A stretch of DNA of 64,000 bases, taken from assembly GCA_018266255.1 (NCBI GenBank), contig JAFEAT010000024.1:1-64000 (forward strand). Direction: 5' to 3'. Made by a program: the position numbers and the translations under genes. Below, one piece after another: positions 1-8,039 of the stretch. This DNA is from Cyanobacteria bacterium SZAS-4. Lineage in GTDB: Bacteria > Cyanobacteriota > Vampirovibrionia > Obscuribacterales > Obscuribacteraceae. Under the pieces are notes generated by a model. The model saw only the letters and a list, made by a program, of their open reading frames with translations, searched no databases and was not told the origin of the DNA. Position 1 is the stretch's first letter; each line of letters opens with the position of its first letter.

Positions 1-36
1 TTACCTATCTATTCAGTCTGGACACTCGAAAAGCTT

Positions 37-109
<73 letters not shown>

Positions 110-310
110 AAATGTATTGACCATCATTATAAGGGACGTCGCCCATTGGTCGATGAAAAGTCGTCGCCGTTTCTTAATGTTGAGCTGTCAATGGCTCAGC
201 GAGTCACTGTTCCGGCGATTTGTATCTTTCGGTAAATCGTCGTAATTCCCTGCTGACCAGTGTTTTGCTAGGTCGAAGCGCGACTCGAACCGGCAGCCCC
301 GGAACCTTCT

Positions 311-348
311 CAAATTTTGTCCCGTCGAGCGCTCGGAAGCAAAATTTG
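311..348. promoter_or_regulatory. Inverted repeat in the leader of the small membrane protein gene
   Basis: Nine-base arms CAAATTTTG (311-319) and CAAAATTTG (340-348) are perfect complements and enclose the self-complementary decamer CGAGCGCTCG (326-335). The element ends 25 bases before the start codon at 374, so it could be an operator palindrome or a 5' UTR hairpin. It has no T-tract directly after it, so a terminator role is less likely. Confidence 0.5.
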
Positions 349-373
349 AAACACACTATTTTGGAGAAGAACG

Positions 374-616
374 ATGACTACTATTGTTGAACAAACAGAT
401 TCTGGAAGTTCCGCCGTTGGACTTATTCTCGGCATCCTTTTGGCACTTGCCCTCGTAGCTGGCGGTCTCTACTACTATGGTGGCGGCGTGTCCCACACTG
501 AAACAAACACCACAATTTTGCCCGCTCCTAGTGCTCCAGCACCAGCGCCACAGGTGAACATCACTACACCTGCTCCAGCCGCTCCAGCTGCCCCAGCACC
601 TGCGGAAGCACAATAA
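374..616 (+). CDS. Small single-pass membrane protein with Pro/Ala-rich tail
   Basis: This 80-residue protein has a short polar N-terminus, one hydrophobic Ala/Leu/Gly-rich helix at about residues 14-36, a Tyr/Gly patch, and a tail of about 35 residues made almost only of Ala, Pro, Thr and Asn. The ATG at 374 follows a good ribosome site (GGAGAAG). The gene stands alone, with a palindromic leader upstream and a clear terminator hairpin 29 bases after the stop, so it looks like an independently expressed monocistronic gene. I do not recognise a family. The tail would probably lie outside the membrane and be flexible. Function unknown. Confidence 0.7.
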   Translation: MTTIVEQTDSGSSAVGLILGILLALALVAGGLYYYGGGVSHTETNTTILPAPSAPAPAPQVNITTPAPAAPAAPAPAEAQ

Positions 617-644
617 GCTGGTTGAGCTAAATTTTTGAGAAATT

Positions 645-677
645 GAAAAGCGCTGGATGAATAATCCGGCGCTTTTC
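645..677 (+). terminator. Rho-independent terminator after the 80-residue membrane protein gene
   Basis: Fourteen-base arms at 645-658 and 664-677 pair with one G-T wobble around a five-base loop. The 3' arm ends in CTTTTC, a modest U-tract. It sits 29 bases after the stop codon at 616. Confidence 0.7.
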
Positions 678-795
678 ACTTGGTACTGCATATGGTACTA
701 ATGAGTTTTCTGTATGCTCTTCCTCCTATGGCCAAAGGGATAAAACTTTCGCGATTTATCAGGTAGCTATATCCGCCAATTTCGCCTTCAGTGAT

Positions 796-1026
796 TTAGC
801 AATGTGCCATCGGAGGAAGACCAACTCCGTAGTCTCGTAATTCTTGCGCAAACAAACTCGGTCTGCTCATCGCTTTGGTCAGAACATCTTGAAGTGAGCC
901 AGTAATGTATTCAGGGCGTTCAGTCTTGCGGCTGTGCAGCATTTCCAAAGATGGTTCGTTGTTTGATGAAGCGACTGCTGCAGCGAGTTTGGTAAAGAAG
1001 GCGTGAACGTTGGAAGAATTACTCAT
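796..1026 (-). CDS. Small hypothetical protein (76 aa)
   Basis: The protein is soluble, has no signal peptide or membrane segment, and no motif I recognise. The ATG at 1026 is preceded by AGAGGA at a normal distance, which is the main support for it being a real gene. The N-terminal half is helical in character (Ala-rich, HAFFTKLAAAVAS); the C-terminal half has SLQDVLTKA and ends PPMAHC. It has no close operon partner and converges with the 80-residue membrane protein gene. A short regulatory or nif11-like leader protein cannot be excluded, but nothing specific supports either. Confidence 0.5.
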   Translation of the reverse strand: MSNSSNVHAFFTKLAAAVASSNNEPSLEMLHSRKTERPEYITGSLQDVLTKAMSRPSLFAQELRDYGVGLPPMAHC

Positions 1027-1230
1027 TCAAGTATCCTCTTTGTTTTGATTATGGAAGGGAAAGGGGGGTCTTTCGACTCTGAGAGAATAATCCAAAACTT
1101 GTGGCGGTGGCATGACAATGGAAATTTCGGACAGGGCTAGGGTTTAACTTTTCGGATTCAACCGCCATACACTGTGCGCACAGCAACGTAAGGCAAATGT
1201 TCCTCCAACGCGATCGAGTTTACGGAGGCT
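1027..1230. other. Gene-free stretch, nothing specific seen
   Basis: This is the first part of a gap of almost 500 bases between the 76-residue gene and the membrane protein at 1523. It must hold the promoter for the minus-strand gene at 796-1026. It has a G-run near 1062-1067 but no hairpin, repeat or clear promoter box that I would defend. Confidence 0.4.
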
Positions 1231-1506
1231 TTACTTGATGTTAAACGTCAGCTCTAGCGCATAGCGTACACTCGATTTCTGGGCTTTACGAGCCGCTTTT
1301 GAGGCTTTCACGTTATTGATCGATCTGAGATGCGAGCGTATGCTGAATTCAGTATCACGGTTCGCAACATAACAATAAGCCCGCGTAATGAGCATCTCGG
1401 CTCGTGCGCCTGCTTTATGCAGCCTAAATAATCGATGGAAATTGAAGAAAGAGACGATGGATTTGCGTGTGGAATTGGCAATTTTGCCGATCGCACGTGA
1501 CTTCAA
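1231..1506 (-). CDS. Possible small basic protein (about 91 aa)
   Basis: An open frame ends with TAA at 1231 and fills the gap before the divergent gene at 1523. From a TTG at 1506 it would give a Lys/Arg/Ala-rich protein of about 91 residues with no membrane segment. The basic, helical composition (VKASKAARKAQKSS) looks more like a protein than a random frame. However, there is no good ribosome site, the start could equally be the ATG of MLITRAY further in, and no family is recognised. The same frame stays open upstream into the neighbouring gene, which is not meaningful in itself. Weak call. Confidence 0.25.
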   Translation of the reverse strand: MKSRAIGKIANSTRKSIVSFFNFHRLFRLHKAGARAEMLITRAYCYVANRDTEFSIRSHLRSINNVKASKAARKAQKSSVRYALELTFNIK

Positions 1507-1522
1507 TAGTGTGGAGTGAAAT

Positions 1523-3115
1523 ATGGCAATTGCAATGAATGTACTGATTGGGGCGCTAATGGTGGGGCTTACGAGCGATTTGCTGTTCCACGACAGCATC
1601 GTGCACTCGACGCCGAATGGGTTGAGCGTTCTGCTGTGGTCGATAACAGTCAGTTTGGTGGTGACCGTAATAACTGCCGCAAAAAAGCACGGAGTGGAGC
1701 GCAAGTGCCTGTGGTGGCTGGTGCCGGTCAATCTGTCAGCCTTCGCCTACATGTGGCGCGACTCGGCGATTCTGCACAACATCGATGTGTATCTAATGTT
1801 CTTCAGTCTCGTCATGCTCTCGTTCTCTCTAAAAGGGAATGTCGCGCAGGCGAGTGGAATCTTCGACTACGCCCTCGCGTCACTGACCACCGGCATTGAC
1901 GCATTGATGGAAGCCATGGCTTTGATCAAAGTTGATTTGCCCTGGCGACAAGTGGTGCCGCATCAAGTGCGCGGAAAGGTGCCAGCCTTACTGCGCGGGT
2001 TTGCCTTCGCAGTTCCGCTCCTGCTGCTCTTCTGCGGACTATTCATCAGCGCCGACGCCGCATTCGCCAGTCTGTTGAACAAAGGATTGAATTTCAATTT
2101 CTCAGACATCTCAGTGCACACTGCAATTCTTCTAGGATTCACCTGGTGCACGGCTGGCTACCTGCGCCCTATGTTCGTGGCAGACAGAGCGAATTCGAAC
2201 GCGTTTATGAAATTCGGAGAGCAATCTGAATCGAGTGAGCAACAATCGGGAATCCCAAATGGTACCGAAGGTGAAATTGAAACTGCAATTCCAAAAGTAA
2301 TGCTCGGTTTCGGTCGTTTCGAACTAAACGTAGTCCTCGCACTACTCAACTTGCTCTTCCTCTCCTTCGTCATGGTGCAATTCCGCTATTTCTTCGGCGG
2401 CTCCAACGTCGTCGAAACAACTGCCGGACTGTCTTATGCAGAATACGCACGCAAAGGATTCTTCGAACTCGCCACAGTATCTGCTCTAGTCCTACCGATG
2501 CTACTCGTCGGAGACTGGCTCCTACCCCGCCATCGCGACAAGTTCGACAAAATCTTCCCCGTTCAATCTGGAATTCAAATCGCTCTTCTCTTCGTCATCA
2601 TGCTTTCAGCATTCCAGCGCATGAATCTCTATCAGCAAGAGTACGGGCTGACCGAGCTGCGATTCTATGTGTCCGCATTCATCGGATGCATGGCGCTGCT
2701 TTACGTCATATTCGCTGCCACGGTTCTCACCGGTAAGCGGTCCAAGTTCGCGTTCGCCGCTTCTATCGCCGCTCTTGCCTCAGTAGCAGCGTTGCAGTTC
2801 GCTAATCCAGATCGAATCATCGTCGCAGCAAACATCGACAACGCAGTGAAGGGAAAAGCATTCGACGCAGACTACGCCTTGTCGCTCAGCAACGATGCGA
2901 CCGCGTATCTCGCGCAGAATATTGGAAAACTTCCCTTTCCTGCGCAGAAACAAATCGCAGGTGTGCTCGTGTCGCAAGAACATCACGCCTGGCACTACGA
3001 CGTGCGCAGCTTCAACATCGCTCGATGCGAGGCATATTATGCGATTCGCAATAATCTGCCGTTGTTGAACGCAATTAACACTATCGGCGCCGTTCCTGAT
3101 CCAGCCGCCCACTAG
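1523..3115 (+). CDS. Polytopic membrane protein, DUF4173/DUF4153-like
   Basis: This 530-residue integral membrane protein has about ten or more hydrophobic helices through residues 1-430, followed by a soluble C-terminal region of about 100 residues. The middle part resembles DUF4173 proteins: the motif LSYAEYARKGFFEL (about residues 304-317) after a segment ending in FRYFFGG is the family's most recognisable stretch. The biochemical role of this family is not established. ATG at 1523 follows GGAGTG. A polar insertion rich in Glu/Ser at about 233-252 probably lies in a loop. It is a single gene; the next gene starts 164 bases later after a hairpin. Family call by eye, function unknown. Confidence 0.7.
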   Translation: MAIAMNVLIGALMVGLTSDLLFHDSIVHSTPNGLSVLLWSITVSLVVTVITAAKKHGVERKCLWWLVPVNLSAFAYMWRDSAILHNIDVYLMFFSLVMLSFSLKGNVAQASGIFDYALASLTTGIDALMEAMALIKVDLPWRQVVPHQVRGKVPALLRGFAFAVPLLLLFCGLFISADAAFASLLNKGLNFNFSDISVHTAILLGFTWCTAGYLRPMFVADRANSNAFMKFGEQSESSEQQSGIPNGTEGEIETAIPKVMLGFGRFELNVVLALLNLLFLSFVMVQFRYFFGGSNVVETTAGLSYAEYARKGFFELATVSALVLPMLLVGDWLLPRHRDKFDKIFPVQSGIQIALLFVIMLSAFQRMNLYQQEYGLTELRFYVSAFIGCMALLYVIFAATVLTGKRSKFAFAASIAALASVAALQFANPDRIIVAANIDNAVKGKAFDADYALSLSNDATAYLAQNIGKLPFPAQKQIAGVLVSQEHHAWHYDVRSFNIARCEAYYAIRNNLPLLNAINTIGAVPDPAAH

Positions 3116-3144
3116 CTTTTCCGTCTCCTCCTCGGAAAGGACCC

Positions 3145-3174
3145 GCCCTATCGCCTTGCCAAGGGCGGTAGGGC
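3145..3174. terminator. GC-rich hairpin between the membrane protein and the M16 peptidase
   Basis: Eleven-base arms GCCCTATCGCC (3145-3155) and GGCGGTAGGGC (3164-3174) pair with one T-G wobble around an eight-base loop. It starts 29 bases after the stop codon at 3115. No U-tract follows, so it may be a weak terminator or an RNA-stabilising structure. Confidence 0.4.
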
Positions 3175-3279
3175 ACAGGTCTTCCAATGATAAAATGGTG
3201 GGCGCGCCAGGATATACCGGCAAATACAGTGAAATAGCGCGATTGCATATACTTTGCGTCGCAAGGGTATCGAAACAAC

Positions 3280-4533
3280 ATGATTCAGAAAACTACTTTG
3301 CCGAACGGAGTTCGCGTCCTGACAGAAGTAGTGAACGAGGTTTATTCGGCGTCGATCGGAGTTTATGTCGACGTCGGCTCAGAAGACGAAACCTTGAAGA
3401 ATAACGGCGTTTCGCACTGCCTCGAGCACATGCTCTTCAAAGGAACTTCGAAGCGCACCGCGCTGGAGATTTCGCAAGAGATCGAAGACGTTGGTGGCAG
3501 CCTCGGTGCCGCAACGGGAAAAGAGAACACTTGTTTCTACGGTCGCGTCATGGGCGATCAGCTCGATGTGGCGGTCGATTTGCTGCTCGACATGATCGTC
3601 GATGCCAATCTGTCCAAAGAAGATTTTGAATTGGAACGACAGGTCATCCTCGAAGAAATCAAAATGTATGACGACGATCCTGAAGACTATGCGCACGAAA
3701 CTTTGATTCTCAATGTCTGGCCAGATCATCCGCTGGGTTTGCCGATCACTGGCACTGTCGAGACTGTGTCTGGGTTTGACGAGAAAGTTGTTCGCCAGCA
3801 CGTCGAGCAGTTTTATCGCCCAGAGCGATTAGTGATTTCCATCGCCGGAAATTTCGACGAAAAGAAAGTCATCGATCAAATCGCTGCTGCGGTGTCCGAC
3901 ATGAAACCCGGCAAGAATCACGAAAAGGTCGGTGCTCCGAAGATGCACAAATATCGCGCCGTCAAGCATCGCGACATCGACCAGGCGCATATCTCTATCG
4001 TCAGTAATGGATTGAGCATCACCGACGAACAGCGATATGTGTTTGCAATTCTGGATTTGTGTTTGGGCGGAAACATGTCGTCGCGCTTGTTTCAAGAGGT
4101 TCGCGAAAAACGCGGATTGGTTTACACGATCAATAGTTTCAGAGAAAGTCACCGCGCCAATGGATTGTTTGGTGTCTACGCTGGTGCCAGTCCGAAGCAG
4201 GTCGGCACAGTTCTAGACCTGGTTTCGGAAGAGTTCATGCGTATGAAGAGCGAAGGATTCACCGAACAAGAAATCAATCGTGGAAAAATTCAATTGCGCG
4301 CCGAACTACTCCTGGGCTTGGAGTCGATGCGCAACCGAAGTGCTCGCAGCGCTTATGGCGAGCTGTTCTACGGAAGGCAATTGGAAGTCGATGAAATCGT
4401 CGCTGACATCGAACGCGTCACGAGCGCGCAGGTCAAAGATCTCGCAAACCACCTGATTCAGCCAGACCTGCTTTCAATGATTGTTGTTGGCCCTGAAGAC
4501 GAATTGCAAGAGAGTTATGAACTGGCTTGCTAG
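3280..4533 (+). CDS. M16 family zinc metallopeptidase (YmxG/MPP-like)
   Basis: The 417-residue length is typical of single-unit M16B peptidases such as Bacillus YmxG and mitochondrial processing peptidase. The inverted zinc motif HxxEH is present as HCLEH at residues 46-50, and the downstream acidic ligand falls in VILEEIK near residue 126. The second half carries the inactive-like M16 C domain with the Arg/Tyr segment REKRGLVYTI. Such proteins degrade or process peptides in the cytoplasm or periplasm; no signal peptide is visible here, so cytoplasmic is likely. No strong ribosome site precedes 3280, but the N-terminal sequence matches the family start. dut follows after 49 bases, and the lysine genes and RNase J come next, as around ymxG in Firmicutes. 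Confidence 0.9.
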   Translation: MIQKTTLPNGVRVLTEVVNEVYSASIGVYVDVGSEDETLKNNGVSHCLEHMLFKGTSKRTALEISQEIEDVGGSLGAATGKENTCFYGRVMGDQLDVAVDLLLDMIVDANLSKEDFELERQVILEEIKMYDDDPEDYAHETLILNVWPDHPLGLPITGTVETVSGFDEKVVRQHVEQFYRPERLVISIAGNFDEKKVIDQIAAAVSDMKPGKNHEKVGAPKMHKYRAVKHRDIDQAHISIVSNGLSITDEQRYVFAILDLCLGGNMSSRLFQEVREKRGLVYTINSFRESHRANGLFGVYAGASPKQVGTVLDLVSEEFMRMKSEGFTEQEINRGKIQLRAELLLGLESMRNRSARSAYGELFYGRQLEVDEIVADIERVTSAQVKDLANHLIQPDLLSMIVVGPEDELQESYELAC

Positions 4534-4582
4534 ATAAACCCGCTCTAATACTGTGTCTCCGCCGTCACGGCGAGGAGGATAA

Positions 4583-5065
4583 ATGAACCAAGTTGTCAAA
4601 TTGAAAGTGAAGAGACTGTCGCACTGCAAGGCGCTTCCTTCATATGCCACGCCTGGTTCCGCCGGTTTGGACCTGTCAGCGGCGATATCCGAGCCCGTTG
4701 TGCTCAAAGCCGGCGAGCGCATGAAGATGCCAACCGGCATCCAGATTGAAATTCCAGAGCGCCATCAAGGTCAGGTTGTGCCTCGTTCTGGTCTGGCTGC
4801 AAAAGCCGGAATCTCCCTCACCAACAGCGTCGGCACCATCGATTCTGACTACCGGGGCGAAGTGCTTGTATTGCTGATCAATCACGGCTCCGAAGATTAC
4901 ACCTTCGAGCCCGGAGAACGCGTTGCCCAGCTGGTCGTAATGCCGATTCCATTCGTAGAAGTGGAAGAAGTCGAAGAACTAGCAGCGAGCGAAATCCGCG
5001 GTGCCGGTGGTTTTGGGTCAACCGGAAGAAGCTCGCGCGACGTAGAAGTAGCCGGAAAGGTTTGA
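4583..5065 (+). CDS. dut: dUTP diphosphatase
   Basis: It hydrolyses dUTP to dUMP and pyrophosphate, which keeps uracil out of DNA and supplies dUMP for thymidylate synthesis. All five trimeric dUTPase motifs are present in order: PGSAGLDL (24-31), PRSGLAAK (67-74), GTIDSDYRGE with the catalytic Asp (84-93), ERVAQLVV (112-119) and the Gly-rich P-loop-like GGFGSTG (142-148). At 160 residues it is slightly longer than the usual 145-150, through a short basic C-terminal tail. ATG follows a perfect AGGAGG. dapB starts 15 bases downstream, so co-transcription is likely. Confidence 0.97.
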   Translation: MNQVVKLKVKRLSHCKALPSYATPGSAGLDLSAAISEPVVLKAGERMKMPTGIQIEIPERHQGQVVPRSGLAAKAGISLTNSVGTIDSDYRGEVLVLLINHGSEDYTFEPGERVAQLVVMPIPFVEVEEVEELAASEIRGAGGFGSTGRSSRDVEVAGKV

Positions 5066-5080
5066 GGAAACTAAGCAGAC

Positions 5081-5947
5081 ATGAGCGAAACAGGCGCTTC
5101 AACCAGAACTGTAAAGGTAGTTATAGCCGGAATAAACGGCAGAATGGGACGCGCCGGAGCTCACGCTGTCTTCTCAAACCCAGAGTTTGAGCTGGTCGGC
5201 GCGTTTGGCAGCGCATCCGCACCATACGTCGGCACAGATGTGCGCTCGATCTTGGGTGTGTCTGACGACAACAACGCTGGTATACTTGTCAGCAACGATT
5301 TTTCGGAATCTGTTGCCCGGTGCAAACCTGATGTTCTTCTGGATGTCACCCGAGCAGAGGTCGCCGTCGCCAACGCGAAGCGCGCCCTTGAGCAAGGAAT
5401 TCGTCCAGTCATAGGTACTTCCGGCATCTCGCCTGAAAGCCTGAAGGAGTTGTCTGACTTGTCATCCAAATTGAAAATTGGTGCCATGCTGGTGCCCAAC
5501 TTTTCAGTTGGTGCAGTGCTGATGATGGAATTCGCGCGGCAGGCTGCTTGCATTTTCCAAAATGTCGAAGTCGTCGAGATGCATCACACCAAGAAGGTAG
5601 ATGCTCCGTCTGGTACTGCCATGCACACTTTGCAGAAGATGGCGGAATCGGGAAGCAACTTCAATCCGCAAGGCGTGAAAGAGAAAGAATTGATGCCAGG
5701 TGCACGTGGTGCCAAAAGCGACGCGAACATTCGCGTGCACTCACTGCGATTGCCCGGGCTAATCTCGCACCAGGAAGTGCTGTTCGGCTCTGATGGGGAG
5801 CTTCTCAAAGTCACACACGATAGTTTCAACACAAGTTGTTTTACAAAAGGAATCTTGCTTGCTTTGAAATCGGTATGCGATCTAGACCACCTTGTGGTGG
5901 GGCTGGATGGCATCTTGATGAAGAATGTTGTTCATTCACAGACTTAG
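5081..5947 (+). CDS. dapB: 4-hydroxy-tetrahydrodipicolinate reductase
   Basis: This enzyme reduces the cyclic product of DapA to tetrahydrodipicolinate with NAD(P)H in lysine/diaminopimelate synthesis. The dinucleotide-binding motif GINGRMGRAG lies at 17-26 and the family signature HHTKKVDAPSGTA at 168-180, with catalytic His168/His169 and Lys172. Length 288 is a little above the common 265-275 because of about ten extra N-terminal residues. The ATG at 5081 follows GAGGAAACTAAG at a somewhat long distance. It is the first of three lysine-pathway genes here (dapB-asd-dapA), 15 bases after dut. The gap to asd (71 bases) holds alternative hairpins. Confidence 0.96.
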   Translation: MSETGASTRTVKVVIAGINGRMGRAGAHAVFSNPEFELVGAFGSASAPYVGTDVRSILGVSDDNNAGILVSNDFSESVARCKPDVLLDVTRAEVAVANAKRALEQGIRPVIGTSGISPESLKELSDLSSKLKIGAMLVPNFSVGAVLMMEFARQAACIFQNVEVVEMHHTKKVDAPSGTAMHTLQKMAESGSNFNPQGVKEKELMPGARGAKSDANIRVHSLRLPGLISHQEVLFGSDGELLKVTHDSFNTSCFTKGILLALKSVCDLDHLVVGLDGILMKNVVHSQT

Positions 5948-5962
5948 TCCATTCTTACTGAA

Positions 5963-5985
5963 TGGTGCGCGGGCACCACGCCCGC
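5963..5985 (+). promoter_or_regulatory. Overlapping alternative hairpins between dapB and asd
   Basis: Two mutually exclusive stems share bases: TGGTGC/GCACCA (5963-5968 with 5973-5978) and GCGGGC/GCCCGC (5969-5974 with 5980-5985). It lies 16 bases after the dapB stop and 34 bases before the asd start. It could be an attenuator-like or mRNA-processing structure; there is no U-tract and no sign of a lysine riboswitch aptamer. Confidence 0.35.
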
Positions 5986-6018
5986 TTCGAAAACGTCCAC
6001 TAGGAGGAACGAGGATAG

Positions 6019-7062
6019 ATGAAAAACTCAATGCGACCCATCAACGTAGCAATCGTTGGGGCAACTGGTAGAGTCGGTCAAGAGCTGCTGCGTGTGCTGG
6101 AAGAGAGAGACTTCCCCATCGGCGAATTGAAACTTTTGGCGAGCGCACGCTCGAAAGACTTGACCATCGCATTTAAGGGTAAGACATATCCTGTGCAAGA
6201 AATGAGCGCGGAAGCGTTCAAGGGAATCGACATCGTTCTCGCTTCGGCTGGTTCCGACATCATCGCGAAACTGGCTCCGCAAGCTGTTGAACAGGGCGCG
6301 GTCGTTATCGATAATTCTAACGCATTCCGCATGGATCCATCAGTACCGCTGGTGGTGCCAGAAGTAAATGGACACACAGTCAAGAATCACAAAGGCATCA
6401 TCGCTAATCCAAACTGCTCGACTGCGCAGTTGGTTCCAGTGCTGAAGGTTCTCCATGAATTGGGCGGATTGAAGCGTGTAATCGTTTCCACATATCAGTC
6501 TGTCAGTGGCGCCGGCAAAGAAGCCATGGATGAATTGGAGAATCAAACCCGCGCCTTGATGAACGACAAAGACTACGAACCACAAGTGTTCCAGCGTCAG
6601 ATTGCGTTCAATCTAATTCCTCATATCGATGTATTCCTCGAAAACGGATACAGCAAAGAAGAGATGAAGGTAGTTCTCGAAACTCAAAAGATTCTCGAAC
6701 TTCCTGATCTACCAGTCACATGCACAGCGGTGCGAGTGCCTGTATCGATCAGCCACAGTGAAGCAGTGACCGTAGATTTAGAGCGTCCCGTCAGCCCTCA
6801 TCAAGCTCGCGAAGCGCTAGCGAACAGCCCTATCATCGAAGTCTGGGATCAGCCTGATAAAGGAATCTATCCAACTCCGCTGGATGCAGCTGGAAAAGAC
6901 CCTGTGTTCGTCGGTCGCATTCGCCGAGACACATCTTCTGAGAACGGTCTCAACGTCTGGGTAGTTGCAGATAACCTCCGCATCGGTGCTGCACTGAATG
7001 CAGTGCGCATCGCTGAGTATGTTGTCGAACACAATCTGTTGAGACAACCTGTAGCTAACTAG
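6019..7062 (+). CDS. asd: Aspartate-semialdehyde dehydrogenase
   Basis: It reduces aspartyl phosphate to aspartate semialdehyde with NADPH, at the branch point to lysine/DAP, threonine and methionine. The NADP-binding GATGRVGQ is at 14-21, the catalytic cysteine is Cys133 in NPNCSTAQ, and the His acid-base region is in VPVSISHSEAV near residue 240. Length 347 fits the Gram-positive/cyanobacterial type. ATG at 6019 follows AGGAGGA and another GAGGA. The next gene, dapA, starts 45 bases downstream. No aspartokinase gene is in the window. Confidence 0.97.
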   Translation: MKNSMRPINVAIVGATGRVGQELLRVLEERDFPIGELKLLASARSKDLTIAFKGKTYPVQEMSAEAFKGIDIVLASAGSDIIAKLAPQAVEQGAVVIDNSNAFRMDPSVPLVVPEVNGHTVKNHKGIIANPNCSTAQLVPVLKVLHELGGLKRVIVSTYQSVSGAGKEAMDELENQTRALMNDKDYEPQVFQRQIAFNLIPHIDVFLENGYSKEEMKVVLETQKILELPDLPVTCTAVRVPVSISHSEAVTVDLERPVSPHQAREALANSPIIEVWDQPDKGIYPTPLDAAGKDPVFVGRIRRDTSSENGLNVWVVADNLRIGAALNAVRIAEYVVEHNLLRQPVAN

Positions 7063-7107
7063 AGGCGTGATAAACCGAGGTCGCACTTTGACAAAGGAGG
7101 ATAACCA

Positions 7108-8025
7108 GTGATCCAAACTGACGCGCCACTGTTCGGGCGTGTAATGACAGCGATGATTACTCCTTTCGACGATAATTTGAACGTCGATTTCAAGGCGACC
7201 GAAAAGTTGGTCAAACATCTGCTGTCGACAGGAACGACGACTCTCGTTGTCTCGGGAACGACCGGCGAGAGTCCTACGCTTGAAGATTCAGAGAAGCGCG
7301 ATTTGCTCAAGGCAGTGATCGAGCTAGCTGACGGGAAAGCCAAAGTCGTTATGGGCACCGGATACAATGCCACTGCGAAGTCGATAAAGGCGTCGCAAGA
7401 GGCTGAGAATCTCGGTGCTGATGGATTGCTGGTAGTGGCTCCTTATTACAACAAGCCGAGCCAGGCTGGATTGCTCAAACACTTCCACGAGATTGCCAAG
7501 TCAACGACTCTGCCGATCATTGTCTACAACATTCCTGGTCGAACTGGTGTCAACATCGCATCTGACACCATGCTCGAAATGATTGAGAATGACGATAATA
7601 TCCATGCGCTGAAGGACTCAACCGGTGGCGTAGATCAGTCAGCAGAGATCGCTGGCAAGGCGCGCAGCTCGTTCAAAATCTATTCTGGTGATGATTACCT
7701 CACGCTTCCGTTTCTGTCGATTGGCGGCGCTGGAATCGTCAGTGTTGCCAGCCACGTTGTCGGTCAGCAAATCTCGGATATGGTCGATGATTTCTTCGCC
7801 GGTCGTCACGACGCCGCACGCGAAAAGCACTACAAATATTTGCCAATCTTCAAGGGGCTCTTCGCCGCACCGAATCCGACTTGCGTGAAGTATGCACTTT
7901 CGCTGCTCGGAATCTGCTCGGAGAATTTGCGCTTGCCGCTAGTGCCGCTCACTAGTGCAGAGAAGCAAGTCATCGATAAGCTGATGAAAGAAGCTAATTT
8001 GACCGCTCAAAAATCTGTCGTCTAA
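7108..8025 (+). CDS. dapA: 4-hydroxy-tetrahydrodipicolinate synthase
   Basis: This enzyme condenses pyruvate with aspartate semialdehyde, the committed step to lysine/DAP. The Schiff-base lysine is Lys169 in HALKDSTG, the proton-relay tyrosine is Tyr140 in VYNIPGRTG, and the substrate-binding GTTGE is at 50-54. Length 305 is typical of the TIM-barrel family. The start is GTG at 7108, seven bases after an excellent AAAGGAGG. RNase J follows 14 bases after the stop, so the two are probably co-transcribed. Confidence 0.97.
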   Translation: MIQTDAPLFGRVMTAMITPFDDNLNVDFKATEKLVKHLLSTGTTTLVVSGTTGESPTLEDSEKRDLLKAVIELADGKAKVVMGTGYNATAKSIKASQEAENLGADGLLVVAPYYNKPSQAGLLKHFHEIAKSTTLPIIVYNIPGRTGVNIASDTMLEMIENDDNIHALKDSTGGVDQSAEIAGKARSSFKIYSGDDYLTLPFLSIGGAGIVSVASHVVGQQISDMVDDFFAGRHDAAREKHYKYLPIFKGLFAAPNPTCVKYALSLLGICSENLRLPLVPLTSAEKQVIDKLMKEANLTAQKSVV

Positions 8026-8039
8026 TCAGGAGATCCACG

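Noticed and set aside
265..300. tRNA-like T-arm sequence (minus strand GGTTCGAGTC)
   Set aside because: The complementary acceptor stem, D-arm and anticodon arm are not found at the right distances, so it is not a tRNA gene.
5940..6018. Lysine riboswitch before asd
   Set aside because: The 71-base gap is far too short for an L-box, and none of its conserved sequences is present.
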